Origin: Setomelanomma holmii
Lineage: Eukaryota; Ascomycota; Dothideomycetes; Pleosporales; Phaeosphaeriaceae
DNA: 64,000 nucleotides
Reading direction: 5' to 3'
NCBI GenBank assembly: GCA_010015745.1
Contig: ML978233.1
Coordinates: 62,001-126,000 of the forward strand
A model generated the notes under the pieces. The model saw nothing but the letters and a program-made list of their open reading frames with translations. It was not told the origin of the DNA and made no database searches. Made by a program: the position numbers and the translations under genes. This document shows, piece after piece, positions 1 to 9,726 of this stretch. Position 1 is the first letter of the stretch. Each line of letters begins with the position of its first letter.

Positions 1-415
1 ATCGTGGCGTGCAGTAGTCATGCTAGACTTGACTAAATGGGGCAAGAAGGGTCATTTGCGAAGGCTGCGATTGGAGTGAGAATGATATATGCGGTATTTT
101 ATACTTAGGAATCGACAAGAGATCAGGCAAGATGTCTATGAACACCTGGAAACTCCAACAACTGTATGCAAAGGAAAGGTGATGCAGGGGGTATACTGAA
201 TGCCACTAAGCCGAAGCTGTTACATGATCCATGAACTTCCAATGATGCGAGGGGTATCCTACCAATGAAGTGAGCAGCAAGACAAAAGCGAAGTAAAGCT
301 ACAAGATGATTCGCGCCCAGGAATGCTACCGTCAGCCCTACAGCTCTGCGTCGGGCAATTGCGCCTTGCGTAAGCAGAAAAGAGAAATGCTCCGATCAAC
401 TACCATTGTCGCCAT
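1..415. other. Intergenic, no feature seen
   Basis: No frame on either strand shows family similarity or plausible exons. This is probably the 3' flank of the minus-strand gene that ends at 416. Confidence 0.4.
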
Positions 416-1414
416 TCAACGTCGCGATCGCCGTGGGCGACTGCTGGGCTCGCCTGCTGTCGTGCCGTGCCCAGCTGAAGTCTGAGAACTGCTTACGCAA
501 TCCCATGAGAATGGAATTTGACTTGCCGGTATGGTAACACCTTCGTACCTCCTCAATCGCTCGCGTCGCGGCGGTGGAGACGGTTGCGCAAATGCTTCTC
601 GCCTCACGCTCTCAAGCGCTTGGTTTGTTGCAGCGAGAACAGCGAAGCGGCGGTCGGGCACTCGACGGGCTGCAGTGTTCGGCGTGCGCGAACGAGCTTG
701 GCGCGAGCTGGGAGCCTCGCGATCGTGCTGACGCGAACTCCTGTGGCGAGTTGAGGACCTGGGAGATTCAGAAGCTGGTTGAGGCGAACGGTGCTGTCGC
801 GAAGATCGATGGCTGCGCGGAGAAGTGTCCAAGGTCTGGTAGGTTCGATGCTCGCGCCTTGGCGTCTTTGGTGGGGAAGGCGCAAACAATGACCACCCTC
901 GCGACGGCTCGGAGTGGAGATTCTTCTTTGATTTCGAGTGTCGCGGAGGGTCGCGCTTGGCTCCGCGACCACGCAGAGTGGTTTGCGACGTGCGCTTCGG
1001 GTGGCGCTGCCGTTGATGTTGACTTCGATGCGGACGAGGGTTGAGTAATGCTTCTTGCGACGAGTTTACACTCCCAGAATCCACGTTGCGGTGCCACATC
1101 TCCGGAACTTGCACATTCAGAGCCGGCCTGTAGGACTCACGCCGTTGGTATGTGTCCTCATAGTAGTGTTGCGACTTGGAACGATGCTCTTCCCGCTCAC
1201 GGCGCGGCGAGCGCGGGGTCGTAGCAGTAGAATCTACAGACCTTCTCTTTCTGTGAGTCTCACTCAATCTGCGCTTCTCCGAAACTTCCGCGTCCATTGC
1301 TTTACCTTTGCCGCGCAGTGGTTCATTGGGCCCATCCTTCCTCCTCTTTTCGCCTGATGACGGCTTGGATGGCTTTTTCTTGCTGGAGAAGCCGAAGTTG
1401 AAACACCAGCACAT
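416..1414 (-). CDS. Basic, disordered Arg/Ser-rich hypothetical protein
   Basis: A single-exon frame of 332 codons. I start at the ATG at 1414; the frame is open a little further upstream but only offers a TTG. The N-terminus (MCWCFNFGF) has two cysteines beside aromatic residues, followed by a Lys/Ser stretch. The remainder is dominated by Arg, Ser, His and Pro, with many RSSR, SPR and PRR motifs that resemble low-complexity SR-type sequence. No folded domain, membrane segment or catalytic motif is visible. The composition suggests disorder and perhaps RNA or membrane-surface binding, but that is inference. Two of the overlapping antisense frames are longer than 100 codons, so the coding strand is chosen on the length of this frame and its biased but consistent composition. 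Function unknown. Confidence 0.5.
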   Translation of the reverse strand: MCWCFNFGFSSKKKPSKPSSGEKRRKDGPNEPLRGKGKAMDAEVSEKRRLSETHRKRRSVDSTATTPRSPRREREEHRSKSQHYYEDTYQRRESYRPALNVQVPEMWHRNVDSGSVNSSQEALLNPRPHRSQHQRQRHPKRTSQTTLRGRGAKRDPPRHSKSKKNLHSEPSRGWSLFAPSPPKTPRREHRTYQTLDTSPRSHRSSRQHRSPQPASESPRSSTRHRSSRQHDREAPSSRQARSRTPNTAARRVPDRRFAVLAATNQALESVRREAFAQPSPPPRRERLRRYEGVTIPASQIPFSWDCVSSSQTSAGHGTTAGEPSSRPRRSRR

Positions 1415-3430
1415 AGCGACCAAGAATCAAGTCTCGGATCGCTATGCGCTCAGGGTTTGTGGCCAGGAATCGTAGTAGCAGGCGTAGTTACTGTTCCGCA
1501 TGAGGAGTCCGAAGTTCGGAATAGCCAATGATGCCAATACTTTGACGACGCGGGATGTGCGGTGCTACTTAAGGATGCGCAGGACAAACAATGACCGTAA
1601 CAAGGAACAGCGCGTTTCAGGCAAGGGAGACTTGGTAATGGACTTGGAGCAAGAGAGAAAGAGGCTTGGGCATTATGATCTCATGTGAAGACAAAGGGTG
1701 CTTGGGCCTGGCAAGGGAGCAAGTGCACCGCAGTTGCGGCGTCCCAACCGAATCCCCAATAACGCTATGCGACTGCATGGCCTGGACTAAATCAAGAATG
1801 GGCTTCACTCAAGGTACCTTGTATCTGAGGTTTGCGCTCCAATCAGAAGCTGCCCTGGCTGATGGTGTGCGAGAAAGTGACTGATTCGTAAGTTTGCGGA
1901 GGGGTGGCTTACTGGGCCACATGACACCTCCGGCTCCAGCTGATCGACTCATCTTCTGGCGCACTGCAGCCGTCAAATATCGTGAAATAGACATTCAGGA
2001 CGCTGGAAACGTTCGTCAGGGCGGGAAAGCCATTTTATATAGCGGATGCGTCCCCCATGAGGCGATTACTGCCCTTCAGGTGCGACTCCTGTGCGTACCT
2101 GCGTCGCTGCTACGTGGCACCTGTGCTGTACAGAACAGCGGCGGGACGGTGCGGGACGATCCTGGGCGCAGTATTCGGCGATGCTGCAACTGCTCTAGCG
2201 GGTCGTTCTCGTGTGACGATGCATGCTAGCTGCATGTCGGTGTCAGGATGGACGTCAGCTGCTCATGATTAGGATCCGTTATCTTATCGGGCCGCCCTCG
2301 ACGTCATTGGACTGTTTCGGCCCCACCTTGCAAGCGGTGGGTGAATGTTGGACGCAATGGGTTCCAAATGGCCCCCTGGAGTTTCAGCCTTTCTACTCAG
2401 ATCGCTCGCACGGTCGCGGGAGGGTGCATGTTCCTGCTTCTGCGCCGGTTGCTGCGCATAAAGGCGTGCGTGAGACAATTGCTTCGCCGCAACGTCTAGC
2501 CGAAGGGAGCTGGTGGAGGGTCGGTAGGGCGAAAGTGCACAGCCAATGAGAATGCAAAAGTCGCCTTTTCTTCCAAATTTTGTGGCGCACTCTTATGAGA
2601 CATCGGGTTGTTCCTAGTCCAACCTACCGTATGAGGAACGACTGTCAGGACGATGTCGGCGGTGCCGCAGTATTGATTCAGTCCTTGATTCAAGACATGG
2701 TGACCTCAGGCCTCCAATAGCACAGCGCAGCAGACCTTCAGCGAATCGCCTATCGCAGCACCCGAACGCCAAGCTGCGTGAACCGTCCAAGCAGCGGGAC
2801 GATCGCGAGACTGCCGACGATTATGGGTTCTTCCAAGGTTGCTTTCGCGACCGAGCCTTGGAGTGGTTCCCAGCCTGCTCTGAAAGGCTGGTAGATCATC
2901 CACCGAGGCACATCTGCCACATTCCAGTGATGCCGGGTCATGAGGACTTCATCAACGACCCTGCCTGTGCATGACATCTCGATACAGGCTGGTTGAGTTT
3001 ACATGTACTCATCGCGTGCATTCTGCATTGTCAGATTGACTCAACTATGGGGCGGCATTCTCTCCGAATTGGGATGTGCTCTCAAGCCAGTATGCCGTCT
3101 TGAGTACTTTGCGCTCGTATGTTGACGTCCTGACGCTATAGTACCGTGAGCATTTCCGTCCAGATACAGGCTGCACCCGCTACTTGTTGGTTATGAAACT
3201 GTCCGCAATCAGACGGTGTGGATATTCTAAGTCAAAAACCCAGTGCTGTCGTCAACAAAAAGATAAGAAGCAGTCGCGGCTTCTTTCCGAGGCGCGGGGT
3301 ATCTTCACCCCACTGTCGTCATCTCGCGACTGAAATGCGAATCGCCTTCGAAAAGACCGCTGCGCGTCGATTTTAGATTTTGTTTTCTGCTGCAATTTAT
3401 CGTTTTCATCGGAAGATTCAGGTTGCCAAA
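1415..3430. other. Intergenic, about 2 kb without a supported gene
   Basis: Only short overlapping frames on both strands, none with a recognisable motif or convincing splice structure. The last few hundred bases are the promoter of the aldo-keto reductase. Confidence 0.4.
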
Positions 3431-4539
3431 ATGCCGCTCATCGCTCAGAATGTTACAGACCGTGTCATCTTGGGGTTGATGACCTTCGGTACAGTACCAA
3501 GTTGCGGCGACAAGATAAGCTTTGACTAACTTGCATGCAGGTCCTGATGAATCTGCTGGAGCCCGCATGACCTCTCTCGATGAACTCAACAAGCATCTCG
3601 ACTACTTCCAATCAAAAGGATACAATGAAGTCGACACTGCGCGCATGTATGTTGGCGGCAAGCAGGAAGCCTACACACGCGAAGCGAAGTGGAAGGACCG
3701 CGGCCTCACACTTGCGACCAAGGTGTATCCAGTTGATCCTGGTACACACAAGCCTGAGAAGCTGAAAGAACTCTTTTCGACTTCTTTGAAGGAATTAGGT
3801 ACTGATGCCGTCGACATATTCTACCTTCACGCACCAGATCACGGGACGCCGTTCGAGGAAACGCTCGGCGCCGTCAACGAGCTGCACAAGCAAGGCAAGT
3901 TTGTGCAACTAGGGCTTTCCAACTTTGCAGCATGGGAACTTGCTGAGGTATGGAACATTTGCAACGAGCGAGGATGGGTGAAGCCCACTATTTACCAGGC
4001 CATGTACAATGCTATCAGTAAGCCACAATGTGTGAATAACAGTCTTCGGGAGGCTACGCTAACATAAACTGATAGCTCGCGCTATTGAGCCTGAGCTCAT
4101 TCCTGCCTGCCGCAAGTATAAGATCGACATTGTCATCTACAACCCATTGGCTGGTGGTCTCTTCAGTGGCAAGATCAAGTCCGCAGACATCAAGCCCACC
4201 GAAGGTCGTTTCGCGGTCAACACCAGAGTCGGTGACATGTACCGTAGCCGGTACTTCAAGAACTCTACCTTTGAAGCTCTTCAGCTCGTTGAGAGAATAG
4301 CGCAGAAGCACAATCTCACCTTGCTCGAGATCGCGCTGAGGTGGTGTGTCCACCATTCGGAGCTGAAGACACGAGCCAAGGGCGGCAACGACGGTGTTAT
4401 CATCGGAGTCAGCAGCTTCTCTCAGCTTGAGAGCAACCTAGCAGATCTGGAGAAGGGGCCGTTGCCGGAAGAAGTTGTGCAAGGTCTGGATGAGGCATGG
4501 ATGATTGCAAAGGCCAGCGCGCCGACGTACTTCCGATAA
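3431..4539 (+). CDS. Aldo-keto reductase, AKR7 (aflatoxin-aldehyde reductase) type
   Basis: Three exons, 3431-3488, 3541-4017 and 4076-4539, give 332 aa; both introns (52 and 58 nt) have GT...AG ends and keep phase. The protein opens MPLIAQNVTDRVILGLMTFG and has the AKR tetrad in order: Asp51 and Tyr56 (DTARMY), Lys80 (LATKVYP) and His116 (YLHAPDHGTP). The C-terminal half contains the NAD(P)H-binding GVSSFSQLESNL segment. The family reduces aldehydes and dialdehydes with NADPH in the cytosol; the AKR7 branch includes aflatoxin B1 dialdehyde reductases and many fungal detoxification enzymes. Length is normal. The neighbours are not secondary-metabolism genes, so a general carbonyl-detoxification role is the safer reading. 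Confidence 0.92.
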
Positions 4540-4827
4540 GCACGTGAACTACACCTGGATAGTGTGAACGGCTACACTATTATTAGAGCCCAGTACCCAA
4601 TGCGCGAAGGGGCTGAAAATCGATGAAGTTCTTCCGGTCGATCTTCGGCCACAGGATTGTGGCTGTTTCGCTTCTGCATGCCGAGCTGTCACCCATGCTT
4701 GACACACGGGAGTCGTGCATTAGTGAGGTGCTATTTCAACCGCTATCACCTGTCATGAACTGCTGTCTCTCTTCATACTCACTTTATCTACACGTATCCT
4801 TGTCGATCTGTTGGGTGTCTCTCCGCA

Positions 4828-5391
4828 ATGCCGTCCAAAGAACGTGCCACAGCCGACGCCCTCGTGCAAGCCTTCAACACCGCAAACATCGATACCATAA
4901 TCTCTCTACGCACACCTGACTGCATGCGCGTCTTCAAGCCCGAAGCCCTCAAGTTTGCGCCCCAAACCAACGCTCAATATCACGCCAGTCTCAAGGCTAT
5001 CCTGCAAGTCTTTTCCTCCTTCAGCATCACCGTCACCGATGTCATCGAGGGCGTATCAGAGTTCTCTGCGCCGACAGATGAGCAAGATGGAAGCTTTGAG
5101 CAGAAGAAGAAGATTATCATGTACGTCAATGCGAGGGGCGATACGCCGATCGGCGAATATGTGAATCAGTATGTGTGGAAGATAGGCTTTGAGAAGGGTG
5201 GTGAGCGAGTGAATGAGTGGGAGGAATATGTTGATGTGGTAAGTTGATCTTGACGTAAGTGGGGCTGATGGCAAAGTTAAGCTAATTCGTGGCAGAGTAT
5301 GGCGAGGGAGTTCTTCCCTAGATTGCAGGCTGAGATGACGAAGCGAGCGCAAGACAAGGCAGGAATGAGCGAGGAGAGTGATGGAAAGTGA
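4828..5391 (+). CDS. NTF2/SnoaL-like small protein
   Basis: Two exons, 4828-5238 and 5296-5391, joined over a 57-nt intron (GTAAGT...GGCAG), give 168 aa. The pattern fits the NTF2-like fold used by SnoaL-type proteins: an N-terminal helix (ATADALVQAFNTANIDTI), then residues RTPDCMRVFKP, then alternating beta segments ending YVWKIGFEKGGERVNEWEEYVD. Fungal members of this size are mostly uncharacterised; some are small isomerases, cyclases or dehydratases of polyketide pathways and others are non-catalytic. No catalytic pair can be assigned by eye. It lies on the same strand 288 bp downstream of the aldo-keto reductase, but nothing shows co-regulation. Confidence 0.75.
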
Positions 5392-5689
5392 TTCGGATTA
5401 GCTCTGGTGGTGCATAGCAAGTCAGGATTGAGATTCATGATGGGCAGGCAACATGAACACCGCAACGCCCGCGCAATACATCGACTACTGGAATAAAGCC
5501 TTTAGTGTCGTGTTGGTACCCAGCTCTGATTCTACCAGCAGTTTGTAAAAGTACGTTCAGGGCGTCATCGAGTCGAAGAGCCAGAGAGCTCACAGGCCTA
5601 ACTATGTCTTCTCGGAACTTTTGGCCCCGTGAGAGGATAGCAGAGGCATTTTCGATTGAATGTCTGACTACATCCAGTGCGACTATCCC

Positions 5690-7300
5690 TTCTTCACAGC
5701 TTCTCCCAGCTTCTCCAAAAACTCGTCCCAGACATCTGCATTTGATCGAGCGATGTAGTCGTTCCATTTCGGAGACATGTTGTACACACCGCCATTCTCA
5801 GTGGTTTCACTGTGGCCTTCGCCATTCGCAATAGACGCGGCTTAATCATAGACGTCGCCCTCATTCTTAGACTCTTTGAGTGCAGAATGCAGGACATAGT
5901 ACGATACCTCGTCCCGGACTTCACGCTCGGGGCTTACTGCATTGTTCCTTTTGACCACCTTGTTCGATTGAAGTCCATTTTTGACGAAGAGAATAGTCCA
6001 GCCTCTCCAATTCTCGACCCTGGCTGCTATGTATAGGGCAGCACCTAGGGTGAATATGGAAAGGAGAAGTACTTACACCGACTTGTAGGCACGGGTTGTT
6101 CACTAGGTGATCAGCATTCAAATCGCGCTCGAATGAGACTTGACCACCATCGACCTTAATGTACCAGTATCCGCTCTGGTGACGCCGTGCGTGGATCACG
6201 ACGCATCGCGGCCCGTGTTAGGTCAAGATTTTTAGCCCAGTCGGTGTTCGCTCTCAGGAGTCGTATGAGGCTTGACCTCGGCCAATTCGTCCAGAGCCAG
6301 CTGCTCGATGCCTTCAAGCAGTGCAAGCTCAGCAGCTGCTGGCGTACGAACTGTCCAGGCTATACTCGGCTTGTTTTTCGGCTCCCAAAGGATATGAAGA
6401 GCCCTCGGCAGATCATGATACAGCTGTGTGAACCACAACCCTGGAATGCTTCTCTGAGGTGGGTTGAATGAGCTATCGTATGCCACATTTAAGTTTGAGG
6501 CTTCGGCGGAACCCCAAAGCAGATTCGACACTTGTAACCACGTAGGTTGAGTCACATGATATCCTATTGTAGCACGCACTGCCCGGTGGGCAAGTGCACT
6601 TACCTCTGAGCTGAGAGCTCCTGTACACGAACATCACAACACGACAACAGATAGCAATACAATCGTTGATCTGCAGCCTCCGACCGACACTGCTCACGCA
6701 GTTACAACACTTGATCCGGCCTGGGGAAGATCATGGTGCGACCATCGATATCTTCCGGTTTGACGCAGAGACCCTTAACGCCGATGTCCAAGTATGCTGA
6801 GTTGTCCATATCTATTGACCATTTGGTTCTGATCCCGATTCTGATGGATGAGACTGCTTGAGCCCAGCGGAACAGCCTTAAGTATGATGCGATAGTATGC
6901 GCAGAAAAGCCCTAGATGCCAAACAAACTTAACGAATCTTCTTCTCCACAACTGGAGGGATCTCAGCAAATGCGAAAGAAGCCTCACAGCCAGCTGAGAA
7001 GTATCCAGAGTAACTCCATTACTTGAGAAATGGATCTTGCGAGGCTGGACATGCATGTGAAGTTTCGCGCAGGATTTCTGTTGCACGACTCCTCGTCAAC
7101 GAAATAATATAGTAGCTCTCGCGAGATGCACCTTTGATTGCTGCACGAACATATATGCCAAATCTTGAAGAGCTGACCAGTACTGGAACAGAGAAGACTT
7201 GAGACATCGCTATCTTCTTCGAGTAAAAGGCGGCTCATTGCGACGCCTGCGAGTCTTCGCCCATGTCCCAAGAGAGGTCGAGAAATTGGGGTAGTGTGTC
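5690..7300 (-). pseudogene. Unresolved minus-strand gene or decayed gene remnants
   Basis: Several minus-strand stretches look coding in composition but do not join cleanly. A block ending near 6706 contains MDNSAYLDIGVKGLC and DIDGRTMIFPRPD. A second (about 6550-6232) contains PGLWFTQLYHDLPRALHILW. A third (6200-6080) reads SGYWYIKVDGGQVSF and has a GTAAGT donor after CLQVG. A fourth (6030-5690) reads ENWRGWTILFVKNG and runs to EKLGEAVKKG, but carries an in-frame TAA at about 5842-5844. I do not recognise the family. The in-frame stop and the frame changes suggest decay, although unrecognised introns could explain part of it. The span is approximate. Confidence 0.3.
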
Positions 7301-7946
7301 CTACGAGACATCAGCAAGTCCCCGTGGATGTCATTCGACGTGATAGCTGTGAATTGACAGATCAGTGACCGAGGCGTAACGGCTGGCTCATACGAAGAGG
7401 GAACATGAAATATTTTCATATCTGCAAGGTATAGCCCGAGGCTCACGCGATGCGAGAATTACACATGCATCAACTTCGGAAACTCGTGCCCGGAGAGTCT
7501 AATCTAATACACCGCCCTACCGGCCAATACTCGCCACCAGCTCTATATGGCGGCGGTTCTCTGACCTTAGGACTGGCTGGAGCCCTGTGCGGGTGTTTGA
7601 ACCGCAGCTGCAAGCTTCAATATTGGAACATTCAGCTCTTGTCTTCCTTCCCTGAGATTCTCCATGCCAATTATGGAGCGCAAGCAGATATAGAAGTTTC
7701 CCTAATGCTTCATGTTGTGTTGTGCTATCTCCGTGTTCCATTTAGGCAAATTCAGGGGCAAAGTCGTGGCTTTCCCGAGGTGTGGTCTTTCCGCTGTCGA
7801 CGGCAACATGACATGGAAGATTCGATCTTGCCCGCCACTGAGACCTGAGTATGCCTTGAGGGGGGAGCGTCCGATGGCTCCACAATTGATAAAACGAACT
7901 GTGTTGCCGGTTGCATAAGGATAAATCTGGACTCGTGCTGGTAGTG
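7301..7946. other. No supported gene
   Basis: A 132-codon plus-strand frame (7450-7848) and short minus-strand frames overlap each other; none shows motifs or a typical gene structure. Confidence 0.35.
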
Positions 7947-9197
7947 TTAGCGATCACAGCCGTATGTAAATCGACTCGTATTACATTGAGCTTGTGGGTG
8001 CAAGTCCACTTCATCGATCCATAATCTTGTAGGCGAGACATCCCAGCAGATCTTCATGAAATTCGCGCCGTGTAGCCTTGCAATGAGATAACCCGATTCT
8101 GTACCTATGGTCAACCACAATCCATCCTCTGGATACAGCGTACACGATATACCTGATATGGGAGGAACGATCGTTCCTGTGACAGAATTCGGGCCTCGTT
8201 CGACTGCTTGCGTTGGACAGTCGTGTGAACCAACCTGATAGCCACCGCTATGTAGCGCGCCATCCGTGATGGAGGCATTGTTGGCTTGAACTCCGACAGG
8301 ATATGTAGCATTCTGGAATTCTGAAGCTACATTTGGTGCGAAACGAGCTGCAGAGGGCTGTTGACTAACAAAAGGATGTTTTTTGAAGGTCACAGGTGGC
8401 GTAGATCTTCTATCGGCTTTTATGACCTCATGGATAGTGTGCTGCAACGACTCAGATTTGGTTAGATAACGAGCTCGGAAGTCGTCCCAATCTTTTTGAA
8501 AGTCGGCCAAAGTGAAGCCTGCCGAATCATTGGATGCCGGGAGTGGGTCTGTTTGACTGGAGACGTCTCCAGCAGTGGCCCCATGCTGTCCGCTTGGAGG
8601 GTTTGTCGAGGCTGCTATGTCGTTGTGCATCGGTAGAGTCTTGTCAGGTGCAGCGAGATGCTGCCGAGGACCACCATCATGGTCTGTGTTGTTTCCTGGT
8701 AGGAAAGGCTGGTCCCGAAGCCGACTAGATGAGGTCGACTGTACGTTCGACGTAGTGCATTCACTTGGGAGAGGCGGCTGCGTAGGAGCCTCCGTATCAT
8801 TTTCCCCATCGCTCCCTGTGGATGCTTGCGTCCTTGGAAGGGTGGCTCGAGGTGGCAGCAGTATACCTCCACCGGGGGTATCTTGCCGGTCTTGCGCATG
8901 CCTGCGATTATTACTGGCGCTCGCAGATCTATCTGATGGCGGGTGATCCGTATGTGGCGAGTATCGTCCGCCAAGAAAGGTTTCTGGGCTAGGCGCTGGA
9001 GTAAAGCCTCGAGTGGAATTAGCATCGCTAATGTGCTGCGAAAGGTTGGACGATCGTTGCGTTGCCGATGCAGTATTCATGCCAGCCGTGTTCGAAGGCG
9101 GTATGTCAGTGGAGTCACCTAGGCGACCGAAAGCAGTTCCATCGTCGTGGACCGCTGGCCAGCGTTGCTGCCAAGATTTGTTACCCTGCGAGCTCAT
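7947..9197 (-). CDS. Long disordered hypothetical protein
   Basis: A single open frame of 416 codons from the ATG at 9197. Residues 1 to about 260 are rich in Ser, Thr, Pro, Gln, Asn and Asp, with no hydrophobic core. A short helical segment follows (DFQKDWDDFRARYL), then another polar stretch. The last 70 or so residues are more ordered and hydrophobic, containing CTLYPEDGLWLTIGTESGYL and ANFMKICWDVSPTRLWIDEV. That tail looks like a small beta-rich domain, but I cannot name it. No signal peptide or membrane helix is seen. Its length in ordinary base composition favours a real gene; function unknown. Missed introns near the 3' end are possible. Confidence 0.6.
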   Translation of the reverse strand: MSSQGNKSWQQRWPAVHDDGTAFGRLGDSTDIPPSNTAGMNTASATQRSSNLSQHISDANSTRGFTPAPSPETFLGGRYSPHTDHPPSDRSASASNNRRHAQDRQDTPGGGILLPPRATLPRTQASTGSDGENDTEAPTQPPLPSECTTSNVQSTSSSRLRDQPFLPGNNTDHDGGPRQHLAAPDKTLPMHNDIAASTNPPSGQHGATAGDVSSQTDPLPASNDSAGFTLADFQKDWDDFRARYLTKSESLQHTIHEVIKADRRSTPPVTFKKHPFVSQQPSAARFAPNVASEFQNATYPVGVQANNASITDGALHSGGYQVGSHDCPTQAVERGPNSVTGTIVPPISGISCTLYPEDGLWLTIGTESGYLIARLHGANFMKICWDVSPTRLWIDEVDLHPQAQCNTSRFTYGCDR

Positions 9198-9726
9198 AAT
9201 GATGCGGAACTATGTCAAGTTGAGGTGTGGATAGCTTCGCAGCAAGACCTATTGAATAGCAAGGAAGATCAAGATGATTGAATAGCTCTCCCGATAGTCG
9301 AGGGAGCGCTTCCTGATGCGTCCGATCTCACAACAGGCCAGTCTGCGGTTGCCCGGCTTGGGCTGGGCGCGAACAGAGCCACAGTAGTAACCATTGCGAA
9401 CACGGCGTTGGTGAAGTGCTCTTTCCCACCCTTCCGCACGGCATCTGGGAGGACTTCAACAAACATGATAGGTATGGAATCATATGGAAAGCAACACGCG
9501 AAATGGGATTGGAACCTGATATCACATTTCCGAATGAGCCTTGCGAGAGTTGTCGGCTTCGAATCGCGTTTTTTGGGGAGCTGGAGTGCCGGTGGTTTGG
9601 TTGCGGTTTCACTCTGTCACCTTATCTTATCATCACGTGCTTTCGCGTTTTGGCCTAAGTGCCTCATGCGCCACCCACTTTTCCGTCATTCCCCACCATG
9701 GGAAGTAACGCGCCTCAACGACACTG
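9198..9726. other. Divergent promoter region of the helicase and the disordered-protein gene
   Basis: 529 bp between two divergent starts. A 65-codon minus-strand frame (9269-9466, ATG at 9466) contains a short hydrophobic stretch but has no other support. Confidence 0.4.

Noticed and set aside
574..1044. 156-codon plus-strand frame opposite the basic disordered protein
   Set aside because: No motif; the opposing frame is longer with coherent bias. Some doubt remains as both strands are open.
4054..4356. 100-codon minus-strand frame over the aldo-keto reductase
   Set aside because: Antisense shadow of exon 3, which encodes clear AKR sequence.
7450..7848. 132-codon plus-strand frame
   Set aside because: Overlaps minus-strand frames, has no motif, signal or splice structure, and its composition is unremarkable.
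8575..9025. Overlapping frames of 123 and 136 codons opposite the 7.9-9.2 kb gene and in another frame
   Set aside because: Shadows of the 416-codon gene.
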